63,131 bases of DNA from Silene noctiflora. Its lineage: Eukaryota > Streptophyta > Magnoliopsida > Caryophyllales > Caryophyllaceae. A model generated the notes under the pieces. It was not told the origin of the DNA, did no database searches, and saw only the letters and a list, made by a program, of their open reading frames with translations. Positions 47,875-58,772 of the stretch are shown here, in pieces (within the stretch, counting starts at the first letter, position 1; the number at the start of each line of letters is the position of its first letter). The position numbers were made by a program, and so were the translations under genes. The stretch covers positions 1 to 63,131 of the forward strand of contig VHZZ01000572.1 in the NCBI GenBank assembly GCA_009801015.1. The letters are read 5' to 3'.

Positions 47875-48435
47875 TGAATTTTACACACAATAGGTCTAAG
47901 AAGAATGGATTTGGACATTTTTCTCAGGGTCAAGGGTGTCTGAGCTCACTTGTTGAAATCCTATTTAGATGCCTCTATCGCGAACATTTTGCATATTTTT
48001 TGTGCAAAATACTGTATGATTCCATGTTCTACGTCAACTTCTCACTTGTATTAGATGCTATGAATTAATATAGCCAGTATTTAACCTAGTAATTTTTAAC
48101 GTAAATTTTAACCATTTTGGTATGTTAAAGTGCAAACTTGTGCAGGTTTGGTCAGACCTTGCACCGAAGAGGCCAAGTTGTATTGGCATTTTGCTTTGGT
48201 GCGAACCGCTGTAGATTAGCACCTTGAGGTCGGCACAGATTTTGGACCTACACAAAATAGTAGACAGCAGGCCAGCCGCAAAGGTATCAATGGGAGTTAC
48301 TCGTGTTAGTACTCTTATACTTGAGCTAACTACTAAACTAATTTACTGTGCTTTAATCAAGAGGCCATATTAGTGAGTCATAGTCTACTACCTCATGGTG
48401 GGGCAAATTAGGTTATACTGTGCATTACTTGATAC
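47875..48435. other. PAS1 3' flank
   Basis: The first about 200 bases are the probable PAS1 3' UTR. The rest is unassigned spacer. Nothing coding was recognised. Confidence 0.6.
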
Positions 48436-48816
48436 CTAGGTAGCACCAAAACGGACACATACACTGACACGGACACGACACGGACACGACATGGATACGT
48501 GACACGGCATCCCATAAAATTTAGGACACGGGGCACGTTATTTAAATTTAATAAAATATATATTTATAGTTAAAATTAACGTATTATTTTATTTTTGTAA
48601 ATGTATTTGATATTAAATTTAAATAATTGAAGCTAAAATTTGACTTTGACTATAACTTATTCTCATTTTTCATTCAAACCCGTCTTCTAATCAATCTTTT
48701 TCAGTCTTTCGACATCTCATTCCTCATTTATTGGTATTTGACACATTTAAGTGTGTCCGATGAGTGTCGTGTCTGACACGGGACAGCTGATTAGGAGGAG
48801 TGTCCGTGTGACCTAG
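48436..48816. mobile_element. 381-bp element with 8-bp target duplication and GACACG arms
   Basis: CTTGATAC occurs directly before (48428-48435) and after (48817-48824). The ends CTAGGTAGCACCAAAACGGACAC and GTGTCCGTGTGACCTAG are imperfect inverted repeats. Next to the left end is a small array of GACACG/GGACACGACAC, with GTGTCC/CGTGTC matches near the right. The 8-bp duplication suggests a hAT-type MITE. The interior is AT-rich and non-coding. Confidence 0.7.
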
Positions 48817-49029
48817 CTTGATACTTACTAGTTTGGTCAGAGCTATTCACATCTCACTCCCCCAACTCGAGCCGTTTTATACGTTACATAAGTGGGTATT
48901 GATAATAATACATTTGGTGGAGTCATTGAGTCAACTATTTTAGTTTGCCATTGTCTCGGTTTCACACAATTTGAGTCGCACAAATTCTCATTTGTGACGT
49001 CTCACAACTGGTTAAAATAATATTAAAAA

Positions 49030-49355
49030 GGAAGATAGTTGTGAGATGTCACAAACAAGAATGTAGCAGTTTAAGTCAAAAATTATAAAGTTGAGCATAA
49101 TTCGACACATTTCCGTCACAAGCAAGAATAGTTGTTTAAGTCGGAAAATTACAAAGTCAAGCAAAATCCGACACATTTTCGTCACAAGCAAGAATATTTG
49201 TTTAAGTCGGAAATTACAAGATTGAGTAGAACTCAACACATTTCCATTTAAAACATTTTAAACAAGAATAGCTGTTTAAGTCGGAAATTACAAGGTTGAG
49301 CTATTTCCGTCTCAAGTAAGAATAGGTATTTAAGTCGGAAATTACAAAATTGAGG
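49030..49355. repeat. Minisatellite, about five units of 60-70 bp
   Basis: The units contain AAGCAAGAATAGTTGTTTAA, GTCGGAAATTACAA and ATTCGACACATTTCCGTCAC, repeated about five times with drift. The minus-strand frames through it (49012-49239, 49248-49448) are repeat artefacts (NFRLKQLFLLVTEM repeated). Confidence 0.8.
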
Positions 49356-49754
49356 AGAAGTGGATGGTTGGTTAGCACAGGGTAGTTCGTAGTTCGTAGC
49401 GGTAAGTAGGGGGAACCAATGACCCATTCTCCAATCACCAATCACCATTTACCAATGTATGAGTGAGTAGTCATGTTTGGTTGAAAAAACCGAAAAAGAA
49501 GAATTGAAACAAGTTAAATGCAAATGCAAATGCAAGTCAGAATAAGGAGGAAAATAAATAATGGGAAAATACAAAAGACGAAGCAATCGAGATTGAAAAA
49601 GGAAGGTACGCGGGGCAACTCGGTCGGTTTGTGGGCTCTACTTTTTTTCAAGTTTTCGAGAAAGCTAACCCCATTCCACATTCTCCCATTATCTTTTTTT
49701 TTTGAAAAAAAAAAAAAAAAAAAAAAAATTCTCTTAAGAATCAACCAATTTCAA

Positions 49755-50267
49755 TCCTAACAAATCTTCTATCTTGCAATACTCTTTTAGTCTTAAAATT
49801 CTATCGCATCAGTTTTTTTAGTAACTTTTATTATTTCTTTATTATTTTGATTCAATTCAGACCTACCTTAAACTTTATAAATCATCTCTCATACTCATTG
49901 GATAATTTCCCTTTGAGTGTGGGGTCAAGACTCGATCAATGTCTTAAATTGAGTCTTAAAAAATTTCCAGGACTTAACTTTAAGACTTTGATAGATCAAA
50001 AATTTTCATTTGTGACGGTCGATATCCGTCACAAGCTTGTGACGGGTCAAATAAAACCTACAAAGGAGGATAAAGACAAGTTATTTGTGATTCTCTATGC
50101 ATTCTGCTTTTTGCCTTTTCTACCCATGTGTATAATATTTACTCGTTACAAGTTTGTATCCGTCACAGGTGAGACTTACTGTTGATAGATTATTGATAGT
50201 TTTGAGTGACTCTCGTCTTCAAAACTTACCAAAATCTTGTCTCAAAACTACCAATAATCTTACTTTA
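49755..50267. mobile_element. GGGTAAGATTAT-family MITE, copy A, with nested insertion
   Basis: The sequence aligns with copies at 52213-52594 (reverse orientation) and 60760-61587 (same orientation as C). Shared blocks are ACTTTTATTATTTCTTTATT, GTGGGGTCAAGACTCG, CTTAACTTTAAGAC, and the right end CAAAACTACCAATAATCTTAC. The left end is eroded. About 170 bp (50007-50177) of a different element with GTGACGG arms interrupts it. Confidence 0.6.
50007..50177. mobile_element. GTGACGG-type MITE nested in copy A
   Basis: It starts TTTTCATTTGTGACGGTCGA and TATCCGTCACAAGCTTGTGA and ends GTATCCGTCACAGGTGAGAC. Similar arms occur at 59.57, 61.70, 62.01 and 62.50 kb. It splits the surrounding element, so it inserted later. 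Confidence 0.6.
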
Positions 50268-50309
50268 GATTAATTTAGAGACATAAATTATTATTATTTT
50301 TTGAGATAT

Positions 50310-50765
50310 TCTAACTAGTATCCTTCTACCTTCTCATTTTCACACTTGTACCTTTCTTTTTTTAAGAAAAAACTTTGAATAGCAATGACTCTTGCCTCTT
50401 GGTTCCGACTTGGGGAAACTTTTTTTTTTTTTTTTTTTTTTCATATTGTACCTCTTTACGAGATCTCCGGTTTGGGGAAAAAATCATCGTTTTCAGAATG
50501 TGTAGTCGAGAGTTCTAGTCAGTCAAAGTATATTATGTCAAAAAACTTTGACCGTTTCTAATTCCCGACTACGAATTCAAAAAAACAATGATATTTATTT
50601 TGAAACCGAATATCTTGTACGTCGTTACGTACAAGGTGAAAAAAAAAATTACCGTTTTCCGAAGTTGAAGCCAAGAGTTATTGCTAGTCAATGTTTTTTC
50701 AAAAAAATAAAGGGACGAGGGAGAAATTGAAAAAAGTATAAGGGTATAAGTGGGAATATCCCTAT
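50310..50765. mobile_element. Foldback element of about 450 bp
   Basis: The left arm (TATCCTTCTACC ... TGTACCTTTCTTTTTTTAAG, AATAGCAATGACTCTTGCCT) pairs imperfectly with the right arm (AGGGTATAAGTGGGAATA, AAGCCAAGAGTTATTGCTAG). Near the middle is CTTGTACGTCGTTACGTACAAG. A T tract (50419-50441) interrupts the left arm. Superfamily is uncertain; no duplication was confirmed. Confidence 0.5.
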
Positions 50766-52212
50766 TATTTTTTTATTGTTGAAAGGAGGGCCCGAGTTTG
50801 ATAATATTATACTCCATTCACTTCCCTGAAATTGCAATATTTTGTTAAAATATTATCACATATATACCAGTGTTACAATTCCGGTGAAAATACAGGATAT
50901 TTGTATTTTTAAATAAATGATTTCAGTGATATTGCAAGAAGAATTTGTATTACTCATTGTAATTGTATGATTTATTATTAGTAGTATGATCCAACTCAAA
51001 GAAATAAATTTACAAATTCACATATTTGGTAAGGTTGTTAATAAGCGATCTAGCTTTCTTTGTGTCATTGTTTTTCCATATAATAAGCAAATACGACGCA
51101 TTTTAAGAAAAACAGTAAGACAATAATCTTATCATAATTTGCCATGAACCAAAGAATCAACCAAAACCGACGTTCAAACACAACTCAAACTAACATTTAA
51201 TCACCTTTACTATTCAGTTTAAACTTCCACAAAATTTGCATCATTTGGTTGGCCGTCAAAATTAAAATCCCTGGGAATATCGGATTCATGGAAATTAAAC
51301 TCTTTCATAAAATTCACGTGAATTTAGCAAAAAGAAAAAAAATGATTATCCATACAAGTATCCAATTACATATGAATTTTAAACTATCTAGAGGACTATG
51401 TAATCTAACTCCTCAACTATGTAAGAAATGTAAAATAATGGGATATTGACAACCATATGACTTTCCGTTTTTACAAATCATGAGATTTTCTAATTTATTC
51501 TCCCTCATGTTCCAAGTAAACCTCCTCATTCAGTTGGCCACAAGGAATAAAGGGAGTAAATTATAAATAGGAACGAAACAAATACATTATCCCACATAAA
51601 ATTAACTTTAGACCACATAAAATTAACTTTAGACCACACAAAACTCACCAAGAATGTAAATATTGAAGATAACCGGAATAATTCGAAAATGGAATGGGAG
51701 GTTTACTTAGAGGGAGTGCGTTTTATGGGGAGCAACCAGACGGCGTTTTTAAGGGTATTTTGGTTACCTCTTGTAAAACACATACTCCCTCCATACCATA
51801 TTAAAGGTAACATGAACCCACTTTTTGTGAGGAGAAAAATTGGTTCATGTTATCTTTGGTGTGATATGGAGGGAGTAAATTGTAATTCTTGAATTTTGCA
51901 AAATTAATGAGTTGTTTTTTTACCCCAGATTGGAGTGAATTAGATTTTTATTGGAGTTCCTTTGAAATCCACTTCCTACATTCTAACCGAACGACTTTAT
52001 ACCAATTCATGAGAATTACTACTTTTAAAAAATTACACGTTCTTTGTCAACCAAACAACCCCTTAAAGTCCAAAAACAATATTAACCTCCCCTCCAATTT
52101 GATTTTTCTCCTTGTCTAATATATGTGAGGAATATTTTAAGAAAGTTGAAAAATTAAAGTGAAATGAAAGTTAATATCAAATACACCAATCCGTCTCAAA
52201 CTTGTGACATAA
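50766..52212. other. AT-rich spacer
   Basis: No gene was recognised. It contains a short direct duplication at about 51595-51640 (CATAAAATTAACTTTAGACCA twice) and a Stowaway element at 51785-51875. The open frames here have no recognisable content. Confidence 0.55.
51785..51875. mobile_element. Stowaway MITE, 91 bp
   Basis: It starts CTCCCTCCATACCATATTAA and ends TTGGTGTGATATGGAGGGAG, a near-perfect inverted pair with complementary interiors (AAAGGTAACATGAACC / GGTTCATGTTATCTTT). TA duplicates lie at 51783-51784 and 51876-51877. Confidence 0.85.
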
Positions 52213-52594
52213 GGGTAAGATTATTGGTAGTCTTGAGACAAGACTTTGGTAAGTCTTAAGACAAGACTCACTCAAGACTACCAATAATCTACAAAAGTCT
52301 TGACAAAGTCTTAAGTTGAGTCTTAGAAATCCAACACTCAACTTAAGACTTTAGGTGAGTCTTGACCCCACCACGAGTGAAAAATATCCAATTAATGGAT
52401 ACCATGTGACATTTTTTTTTTGAAAAAAAAAAGTAAGTGAAGTGGAAAGTAGAAAAATAGAGTTTAAGGTGAGTCTGACGGATAATGTATAAAGTCTGAG
52501 GTGAGTCTGAACAATAAATAAATAATAAAAGTTAGTGAAAAGCTGATGTGACAGAGTTTTAAGACTTTGGAGAGTCTGACGGATAATCTTACTC
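52213..52594. mobile_element. GGGTAAGATTAT-family MITE, copy B, intact
   Basis: The inverted ends GGGTAAGATTAT / ATAATCTTACTC are flanked by TAA at 52210-52212 and 52595-52597, the PIF/Harbinger-type duplication. The left half carries AAGTCTTGA/TCAAGACT words that form internal hairpins; the right half carries GAGTCTGACGGATAAT. It is 382 bp and non-coding. Copies A and C are relatives. Confidence 0.75.
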
Positions 52595-52597
52595 TAA

Positions 52598-53255
52598 GAC
52601 AAAGGTGCTAGCGGGATCGCCGGGATGGACAAGTGAAAGGACAAATGTAAAAGGCTTATAAAAGCTCACAAACTTGTGGTCGTCACAAATAAAAGGGTCT
52701 GCCAGCATTTAATCACCTCTGTCCTTTACCCTCCAATCCAAACCCCCCACAAATTCAAACGAGTAGATGACTAGATGCGGCACCACCCAAAAAAATCTAA
52801 CAAAAACAATAAACAAATTAAATTAATTTTTTTAAAAAAAAAAAAAACACGTCTAAAAAATAGATAAGAATTCCATGAAAAATTAAAAGATGGAAGAAAG
52901 AGAAGCAACAACACCACCACCAACAACAACAAAGGTAGAGGAGAAGAGAAGGTGAAACCAAAAAAAAAAAAAAAAAAAAAAAAAAAGAAATATTACAATA
53001 TATTACAAAATATTATTATGGCTTCCATCTTCCCACCCACACATTATTCCTCAACAAACCACCTCCACCACCATTAACAACATCATCCTCTTCTTCTTCT
53101 CCCCCATTTTTATCCCCATTTTCCCTTTTCTTTTTCATTCATTTTTCTTAATTATTTTCATACCATACCCATTTATTTATACATCCCTTTGAACAACCAC
53201 CACCACCACTTTTTTCATATCGATAACAAACAAATACAATAAATAGTTGAATACC
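52598..53255. promoter_or_regulatory. ERF gene 5' flank and leader
   Basis: The AT-rich flank has A tracts (52970-52987) and, from about 53020, a pyrimidine- and CCACCA-rich stretch that is probably the 5' UTR. No specific element is confidently assigned. Confidence 0.5.
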
Positions 53256-53987
53256 ATGAGGAAGGGAAGATCGACAACGGCGGCGGCGGCGGGAGCGGTG
53301 ACGGGGATGAATAATAATAACGGATCTAATCCGATCCAAGATTTGACCCAGATTAAATTCCGCGGCGTGCGGAAGCGTCCTTGGGGACGGTTCGCTGCGG
53401 AGATCCGTGACCCGTGGAAAAAAACTCGGGTTTGGTTAGGTACGTTTGATTCAGCGGAAGATGCTGCCCGGGCTTATGATAAAGCCGCGTGGCAGTTACG
53501 CGGTCCGAAGGCGAAGACTAATTTTCCTTCGCCACCTGACGGTGTCGTTTTGGATCCTTCGCCTTTTTTCAGAAACGACAACGTTTTTGTGCACAAGAAT
53601 AATATTAATGGCGGCGGATTCGATCATCGTCAACAGCAATTTCATCATCATCAGCAGCAGCAGCATGATGTGGAGATGATTCAACGGCCGGCGGAAAGCG
53701 GTATGAGTAGTACGGTTGAGTCGTTTACGGCGGCGGCAGCGGTGGTTAGGGTTTCTAGTGGTGTGAATAAGCCGAGAACGCCGCCGATTGTGCCGGAGGA
53801 TTGTCGTAGTGATTGTGATTCATCGTCATCGGTTATTGATTGCGATGATGCTTGCGATGTTGAGATCGCTTCGTCGTCTGCGAAGGCGGCGGTTGGGGTT
53901 AAGTCTCCGTTTCCGTTCGATCTGAATCTTCCGCCGGTTGATTGCTTAGGGTTTGATGATTTTCCGGCTACTACTCTTTGCCTTTGA
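53256..53987 (+). CDS. AP2/ERF transcription repressor, group VIII with EAR motif
   Basis: This is an intronless 243-aa ERF. The ATG at 53256 (MRKGRS...) is preferred; an in-frame TTG upstream is not a plausible plant start. The single AP2 domain spans about residues 34-91 ([49 protein letters not shown]) and binds GCC-box DNA. A His/Gln-rich low-complexity stretch lies at about 125-145. A Cys/Asp/Ser segment ([20 protein letters not shown]) is typical of ERF3/ERF4-like proteins. The C-terminus has a canonical EAR motif, PFDLNLPP (about 220-227), which recruits TOPLESS-type corepressors. The family places it with ERF3/4/7/8-like repressors of ethylene, stress and ABA responses; the exact orthologue is not assignable. 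The coding region is notably GC-richer than its flanks. Confidence 0.93.
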   Translation: MRKGRSTTAAAAGAVTGMNNNNGSNPIQDLTQIKFRGVRKRPWGRFAAEIRDPWKKTRVWLGTFDSAEDAARAYDKAAWQLRGPKAKTNFPSPPDGVVLDPSPFFRNDNVFVHKNNINGGGFDHRQQQFHHHQQQQHDVEMIQRPAESGMSSTVESFTAAAAVVRVSSGVNKPRTPPIVPEDCRSDCDSSSSVIDCDDACDVEIASSSAKAAVGVKSPFPFDLNLPPVDCLGFDDFPATTLCL

Positions 53988-54740
53988 CTTCAAAAATTTA
54001 ACATCAAATGCATCGGAGATTCAACCACCGTATTTAATAGTTGATGATGACGGCGACGACGGCGATGACGACGATAAATTGTTGGATTTGAATTGGATGG
54101 TTGTAATTCTATCTCACTCTTTTCTATCTCTTATATGACGACGATGATGATGATCTTGTTTTACTGATTATGTTTAATTGAAATTTTCATGTTCAAAAAA
54201 TTTCAAAAAAAAAAAAAAATTATTTTCATAGTTCATATTGATGATCCACAGATTCTTATTTGAGACCGTCTTAAGCTGAAGACGGACTGTTTTTATGCGT
54301 AAGCTTTAGACGGTTTTAAGCAAGACTAGTTATTGTTGATCATATCATGTCTTTTTTTTTTTTTTTTTTAGAAAAGTTTATTGAACTATGAGGTGATGAT
54401 GTTATGAGATCTGGGATGTTGTTCTTCAACTAAGAAATATAGAGGGAAAAATAGAGGGATGACGGAACGAACGACGAATAGATTTGTACTATTGTTAGAT
54501 GATAATGATAATGATAATGAAGATGATGATGAACGAACGGGGTATTAGATTCTAGGTCTTGTTTTTGGATCAATGTAAATCTGCTGCCCCCTCATGTTGG
54601 TTCATCCAACCTGTATTGTAGATTTACGAAATGAAGAATGAAATTTCTATTCCGAAATCAAACATATTTTGATGAATTTGAAACTGTTATTTACTGATTT
54701 ATGATTCGTATTTTGATTACGATTATTAACATTCTGCGGA
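53988..54740. other. ERF 3' UTR and downstream
   Basis: The probable 3' UTR contains GAT/GAC repeats (54040-54075 and 54495-54535) and a small palindromic element (about 54257-54330, GACCGTCTTAAGC / GCTTTAGACGGTTTTAAGC). No gene was recognised. Confidence 0.55.
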
Positions 54741-54757
54741 ATGTAATTGCTGAAGGT

Positions 54758-55104
54758 TGACATGTTGAGTTTGTCAATCGTCTAATGGGTTTCAGGCAGA
54801 TCTTTGATTGCTCTCGTGTCCGACTTGAGTTTGTCGATTATCCTATGGGTTTCAGGCAGATCTTTGATTTGGAGTCGGACATAGCCATGAAATTTTAGAA
54901 GGTTTTTGTTTTCTTTTATTAAGTTACCCTCTCTAGGCGTTTCCATTATTGATGCTCTCGTGTCCGACTTGAGTTTGTCGATCGTCCTATGGGTTTCGGG
55001 CAGATCTTTGATTTGGAGTCGGACATAGCCATGAAATTTTAGAAGGTTTTTGTTTTCTTTTATTAAGTTACCCTCTTGTCGTTTCCATTATTGATACGTC
55101 ATAT
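54758..55104. repeat. Local tandem duplication downstream of the ERF gene
   Basis: Two long units (starting about 54813 and about 54956) share GCTCTCGTGTCCGACTTGAG, GGGTTTCAGGCAGATCTTTG, GATTTGGAGTCGGACATAGC and AGTTACCCTCT. A shorter third piece precedes them at 54758. The high identity indicates recent duplication. Confidence 0.8.
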
Positions 55105-57043
55105 GTTTGAGTTCCGTCTTTGCTACCGTTGTTAGTGACGGATTGTCAATTTTGAATTTGATTCGACTTTTCTGATTGATTTTAGGGTACATTAGTTTGG
55201 TATTTATTTATTTTTGTGGCCCTAAGGAGTGCCAATTAGTAATAATCATGTTAATCTTTTTTAAACTTTTCTTCATTTAGTTTTTTTTTTTCTAGATAAA
55301 TTATTTGTTGCATTATGTGTTTGGTGGAGATGAAAATCTATCATTTCATTGTATGGAGAATTTTTCTTCATTGTTTTTAATATCTTAATTTATGGTTGAT
55401 TAAGTTTTTTCTTTGATTGTGAAGATAAATACTTGGATGTGAGTCGAATGTGACGATCTTGAGCCTTTATGTAAATACTCATTAAATTCATTTTACAAAT
55501 TATCAACATAAATTTTTTAGTAGGTCTCCCTTCAGACGGCCATTTTCCACATCTGACCAGAAAATGGTTACATATGGCCCGTCTGAAATGAGAATTTGTG
55601 TAAATTTTTATACGGACGGTCATATACTAAGAGGATATGGCTCTACAAAACTTGTTGCTTGTTTCTACCTCGCCAAAATGTTTGTGGTTTAGAAGTTTTT
55701 TTTTGTGATAATTCATGTCTGAAATTGTGTTTATATACCAGCAAGTCTTGCTTGCTTTTTACCTCCTTACCATCCCTTTTCTTTTCAATTTTATTTACGG
55801 ACTTGTGAGTGTCGTAATTTGTGACCATCACAGGTAAGAAGTTGATGTAATTCTGGGTTTCTCTACCCTTTGCCCTCCTTGTCGTGTGTTTGTTTGTTCC
55901 TTTACCTTAAGATGTGACCGTCACAAGTAAGTATTTGTATAAATGGGTATAAATTGATGTAATTCTGGGTTTAATTACACTTTATCCTTGTCGTGTGTTT
56001 GTTTGTTACTTTACCTTGAGATGGTGGGCAAAAATCCGAAATTGATATTGGCAGACTTTATCAGAAATGTTATCATTATCAACAAATGGGATGCTTGTGG
56101 TTGTGGTTGTGGAGATCAACTCTAAATCTTGCCTTCTATTGGAATCTTTCTTTCTTTCTTGATAAGGTTTTTCTACTCATAAAAGTTAATTCTTTTGCCC
56201 GTCATGTAGTCCGAAGAAGATTGTCCCAACTGCCGGTATGGAATACTTCTAGTCAACACAAAAAAAAGAAGTTAATGTTATTTATCGGGTTTTCTACTCA
56301 TATCGTGTTTTCCGTCTTCTCTTCTTATCTTCTCTCAATTTGTCCATTGTTCCATTCGGAAAAACTTCTTTGTGTTTCTAACAAAGAGCAAGATTGTGTA
56401 CATCTGATCCCTTCACTCTGCAACTTAAGGAGCTTTTAAGGCACTCGTGTAATATAGGCTATAGGGTTGATTCACAAATTGTTACTATACTTCGGGTTTT
56501 AACTTCATGTGACCATCCGGTTAACAAGAATCTAAATAAAAAGGTCTAGCAAACACTGACAACTCGATATTTTATCTAACGATTGAGACGGTTCAGTCGA
56601 TTACGGTGCTCAACGACAGTGAATCTACGAGTACAATAGTTTTTTTCTTTTTTAGCGCAAAAGGGAACTACAATTAAGCTAGTTGACATTTCCATCTGCA
56701 AATACATTAGTGGTTGCACATCTATCTCGGCTTCATTGGATGGCGAGGTGGGTGGGTGAGTGGGTGGAAGCGGAATTAGGCAGAGAAGTTGGACGATTGT
56801 TGATGTTCTTTGTATCAATTTGTAAACCTAAACCTAATTATTCCACAACTAAAATGATATTATTAAGTACCAGCTAATAAGTATTTTTGTTTGGTTGCCA
56901 GTTTTAGAAGTGATTGAATTTTTCAGCAGACAAAGGGTAGGCAAACGGTATCCATTATATTATTTGTTTTTTCCTTTCTTGCGTAACTATTTTGATCTTT
57001 ATATTTTAAGGTGCCATCCTTTTCTTTTCATTGTCTTCTCTTA
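55105..57043. other. Spacer with short palindromic elements
   Basis: A GACGG-type element lies at about 55520-55625 (CTTCAGACGGCCATTTTCCA / AATGGTTACATATGGCCCGTC). A repeated TTCTGGGTTTA.../TCGTGTGTTTGTTTGTT pair lies at 55849-55900 and 55962-56010. The 117-codon frame at 56086-56439 has no family resemblance and biased composition; I do not call it a gene. Confidence 0.5.
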
Positions 57044-57438
57044 GACCATCTCCAAGCAGAAGGTCATGCTAACTGGGTCACTAACGTTTTAGCCCTTAAT
57101 CTCACCTTATTTATCTTGACCCACTTTCACCCTCCTAAGCAGAAGGTCACGACCTAGGTCCCCAACCCAATAATTTTTCACTTTCCAATCATTTTCCACA
57201 TTCTTTACCCCACCAAAAACTCTCATACTTTTTCAATTATTAATTACTAACAAATGAGAGGATGACATGTGTTGGGTCACCAACCTCAACTCAAAGTCAC
57301 CAAGTCTCAACTCAAGGTCACAAATTGACCNTGAGTTATTCAAGGTCACCAAAATCGTCTTCTTAATCCTAGTTTAATGAGTCATTAGCACGATCCAACA
57401 AGGTCACGACCCAGTTGGTGACCTTTCTTGGGATGGTC
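57044..57438. mobile_element. PIF/Harbinger-type MITE, 395 bp
   Basis: The ends GACCATCTCCAAG and CTTGGGATGGTC are inverted. TTA flanks both sides (57041-57043 and 57439-57441). Inside, AGGTCA/CAACTGGGTCGTGACC words recur in both orientations. It is non-coding and holds one N. Confidence 0.75.
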
Positions 57439-57491
57439 TTATACAAGCAAGTTTACAAAATAGTGTCCATCTTCTTTTTACGAGTTTTTTG

Positions 57492-57970
57492 TCAAAAACT
57501 ACCTCATTTTCGTAAATACTATGTAAAGTTTTTAATTTTGCTAGAAACTACCTAATATTTTATACCTTTTATCAAACACTACCAAATTAAAATTAATGAG
57601 CAAATTCGACAATCTTTTTGCCAAATTAACTAAATTTCCGACAAACAAATCAAAATGTCAATCAAATTAGTCATCATTTCGTCCAAATTAGCCACAATCT
57701 CAGCCAAATTAGTCAAAATTGTAGTAAAAAAATTTGAAGTAACTAAGTTAGTAACTAATCAAAACAGTTGACGGTGGTTAAGTATAGTAAATAGTGTATG
57801 TAATATTGCAAAAATAATGTTTTCGAGTTAGAATTTTGTCTAATTTAATCGTAAATTTCAATTTGGTAGTGTTCGACAACAGTTAAAAAATATCAGGTAG
57901 TTTCTCGCAAAATTAGAAACTTTAGGTAGTATTTATGAAAATGAGGTAAATATTAGGTAGTTTTTAATAA
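57492..57970. mobile_element. Long inverted-repeat element (AAAAACTACCT arms)
   Basis: The left arm AAAAACTACCTCATTTTCGT ... GAAACTACCTAATATTTT pairs with the right arm AAATATCAGGTAGTTTC ... ATGAAAATGAGGTAAATATT. Each arm is about 110 bp. The centre has repeats of CAAATTAG. Superfamily was not determined. Confidence 0.6.
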
Positions 57971-57977
57971 AAAAAAG

Positions 57978-58772
57978 GGACATACTTTTTCACATACGAA
58001 TTTTACTCTTTCACATACGACTTTTACAATATTGCCCTCGTCATTTTTTCATTCCTTCTACCAATTATTTTTTCCTCTCCTCCCTCATCTCCCATAACCA
58101 CTTCTTTTCACCACCACCTGCCTGACTTTGCTCCGGCCGACTACACACCGGACGACCACGCTCAGGCCAACCTCACGCAGGCCGACCACCNTCTCTCCTG
58201 CACTCTCCATCCCTCGCCTGCACTCCACTATCCCCTCTCCGTCCACCAACTCCGGCCTCCTTCCCCTTGCTCGTACTCCTCCTCCCTCGCCTGCAATCCC
58301 CTCCCTCGCACTTCTTCTTCTCCGACCCAACGCTAACAAGCCCATCCGACGCCGACGCCGACTCGTAATCTCCCTACCCCTCACCACTTGAACTCCGTTC
58401 AACATCCCAACCACAACCCTCAGACGACAACTCCGACGTCGACCACCCCTCAACCACCATGCATACCCAGAACAACCATCAACCAACCCATAAATCTCAA
58501 TTACAATAATTGCTAACCATATTAATTTCAATAAAAATTAACCCTAATAATTTCAATCAAAAGTATTAATAATTGTTAATAAACAAAATTACTTCACTAA
58601 TTAGAGAATTATAATCAATTGTTCAAGTTTTTAGAGTAATTTTATTCAATATTAGGTAAAGATAAAATATTGGGGTTAATTTGATTGTGTTTAGGAGAAG
58701 GGTATGNGATGGAAACTTTATGAAAAAGTGTATGTGAAAAAGTAAAGTCCGTATGTGAAAAAGTAATTCCGA
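57978..58772. mobile_element. Long-TIR element with GC-rich interior
   Basis: The left arm ACTTTTTCACATACGAATTT, with a second TTTCACATACGAC, pairs with the right arm GTATGTGAAAAAGTAAAGTC and GTATGTGAAAAAGTAATTCC. The interior 58060-58450 is C-rich and triplet-like (CTCCGGCCGACTACACACCG), giving frames on both strands (58085-58531 minus, 58128-58391 plus). It has the same architecture as the element at 18770-19481 but different ends. Two Ns fall inside. Confidence 0.55.

Noticed and set aside
53247-53255. ERF start three codons upstream
   Set aside because: It would begin at TTG. The ATG at 53256 gives the family-typical MRKGR start.
1926-53987. Functional gene cluster linking CAP-H, SUMO, CDT2 and PAS1
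   Set aside because: All are widely conserved, independently regulated plant genes with kilobase spacers. There is no sign of co-regulation beyond E2F-like sites in two promoters.
56086-56439. 117-codon frame
   Set aside because: No family resemblance, aromatic/Leu bias typical of AT-rich non-coding DNA, and no supporting splice or neighbour evidence.
58085-58531. 148-codon Arg/Gly/Val-rich minus-strand frame
   Set aside because: It lies inside a TIR-bounded element, contains an N, and overlaps an equally long frame on the other strand; likely a GC-composition artefact.
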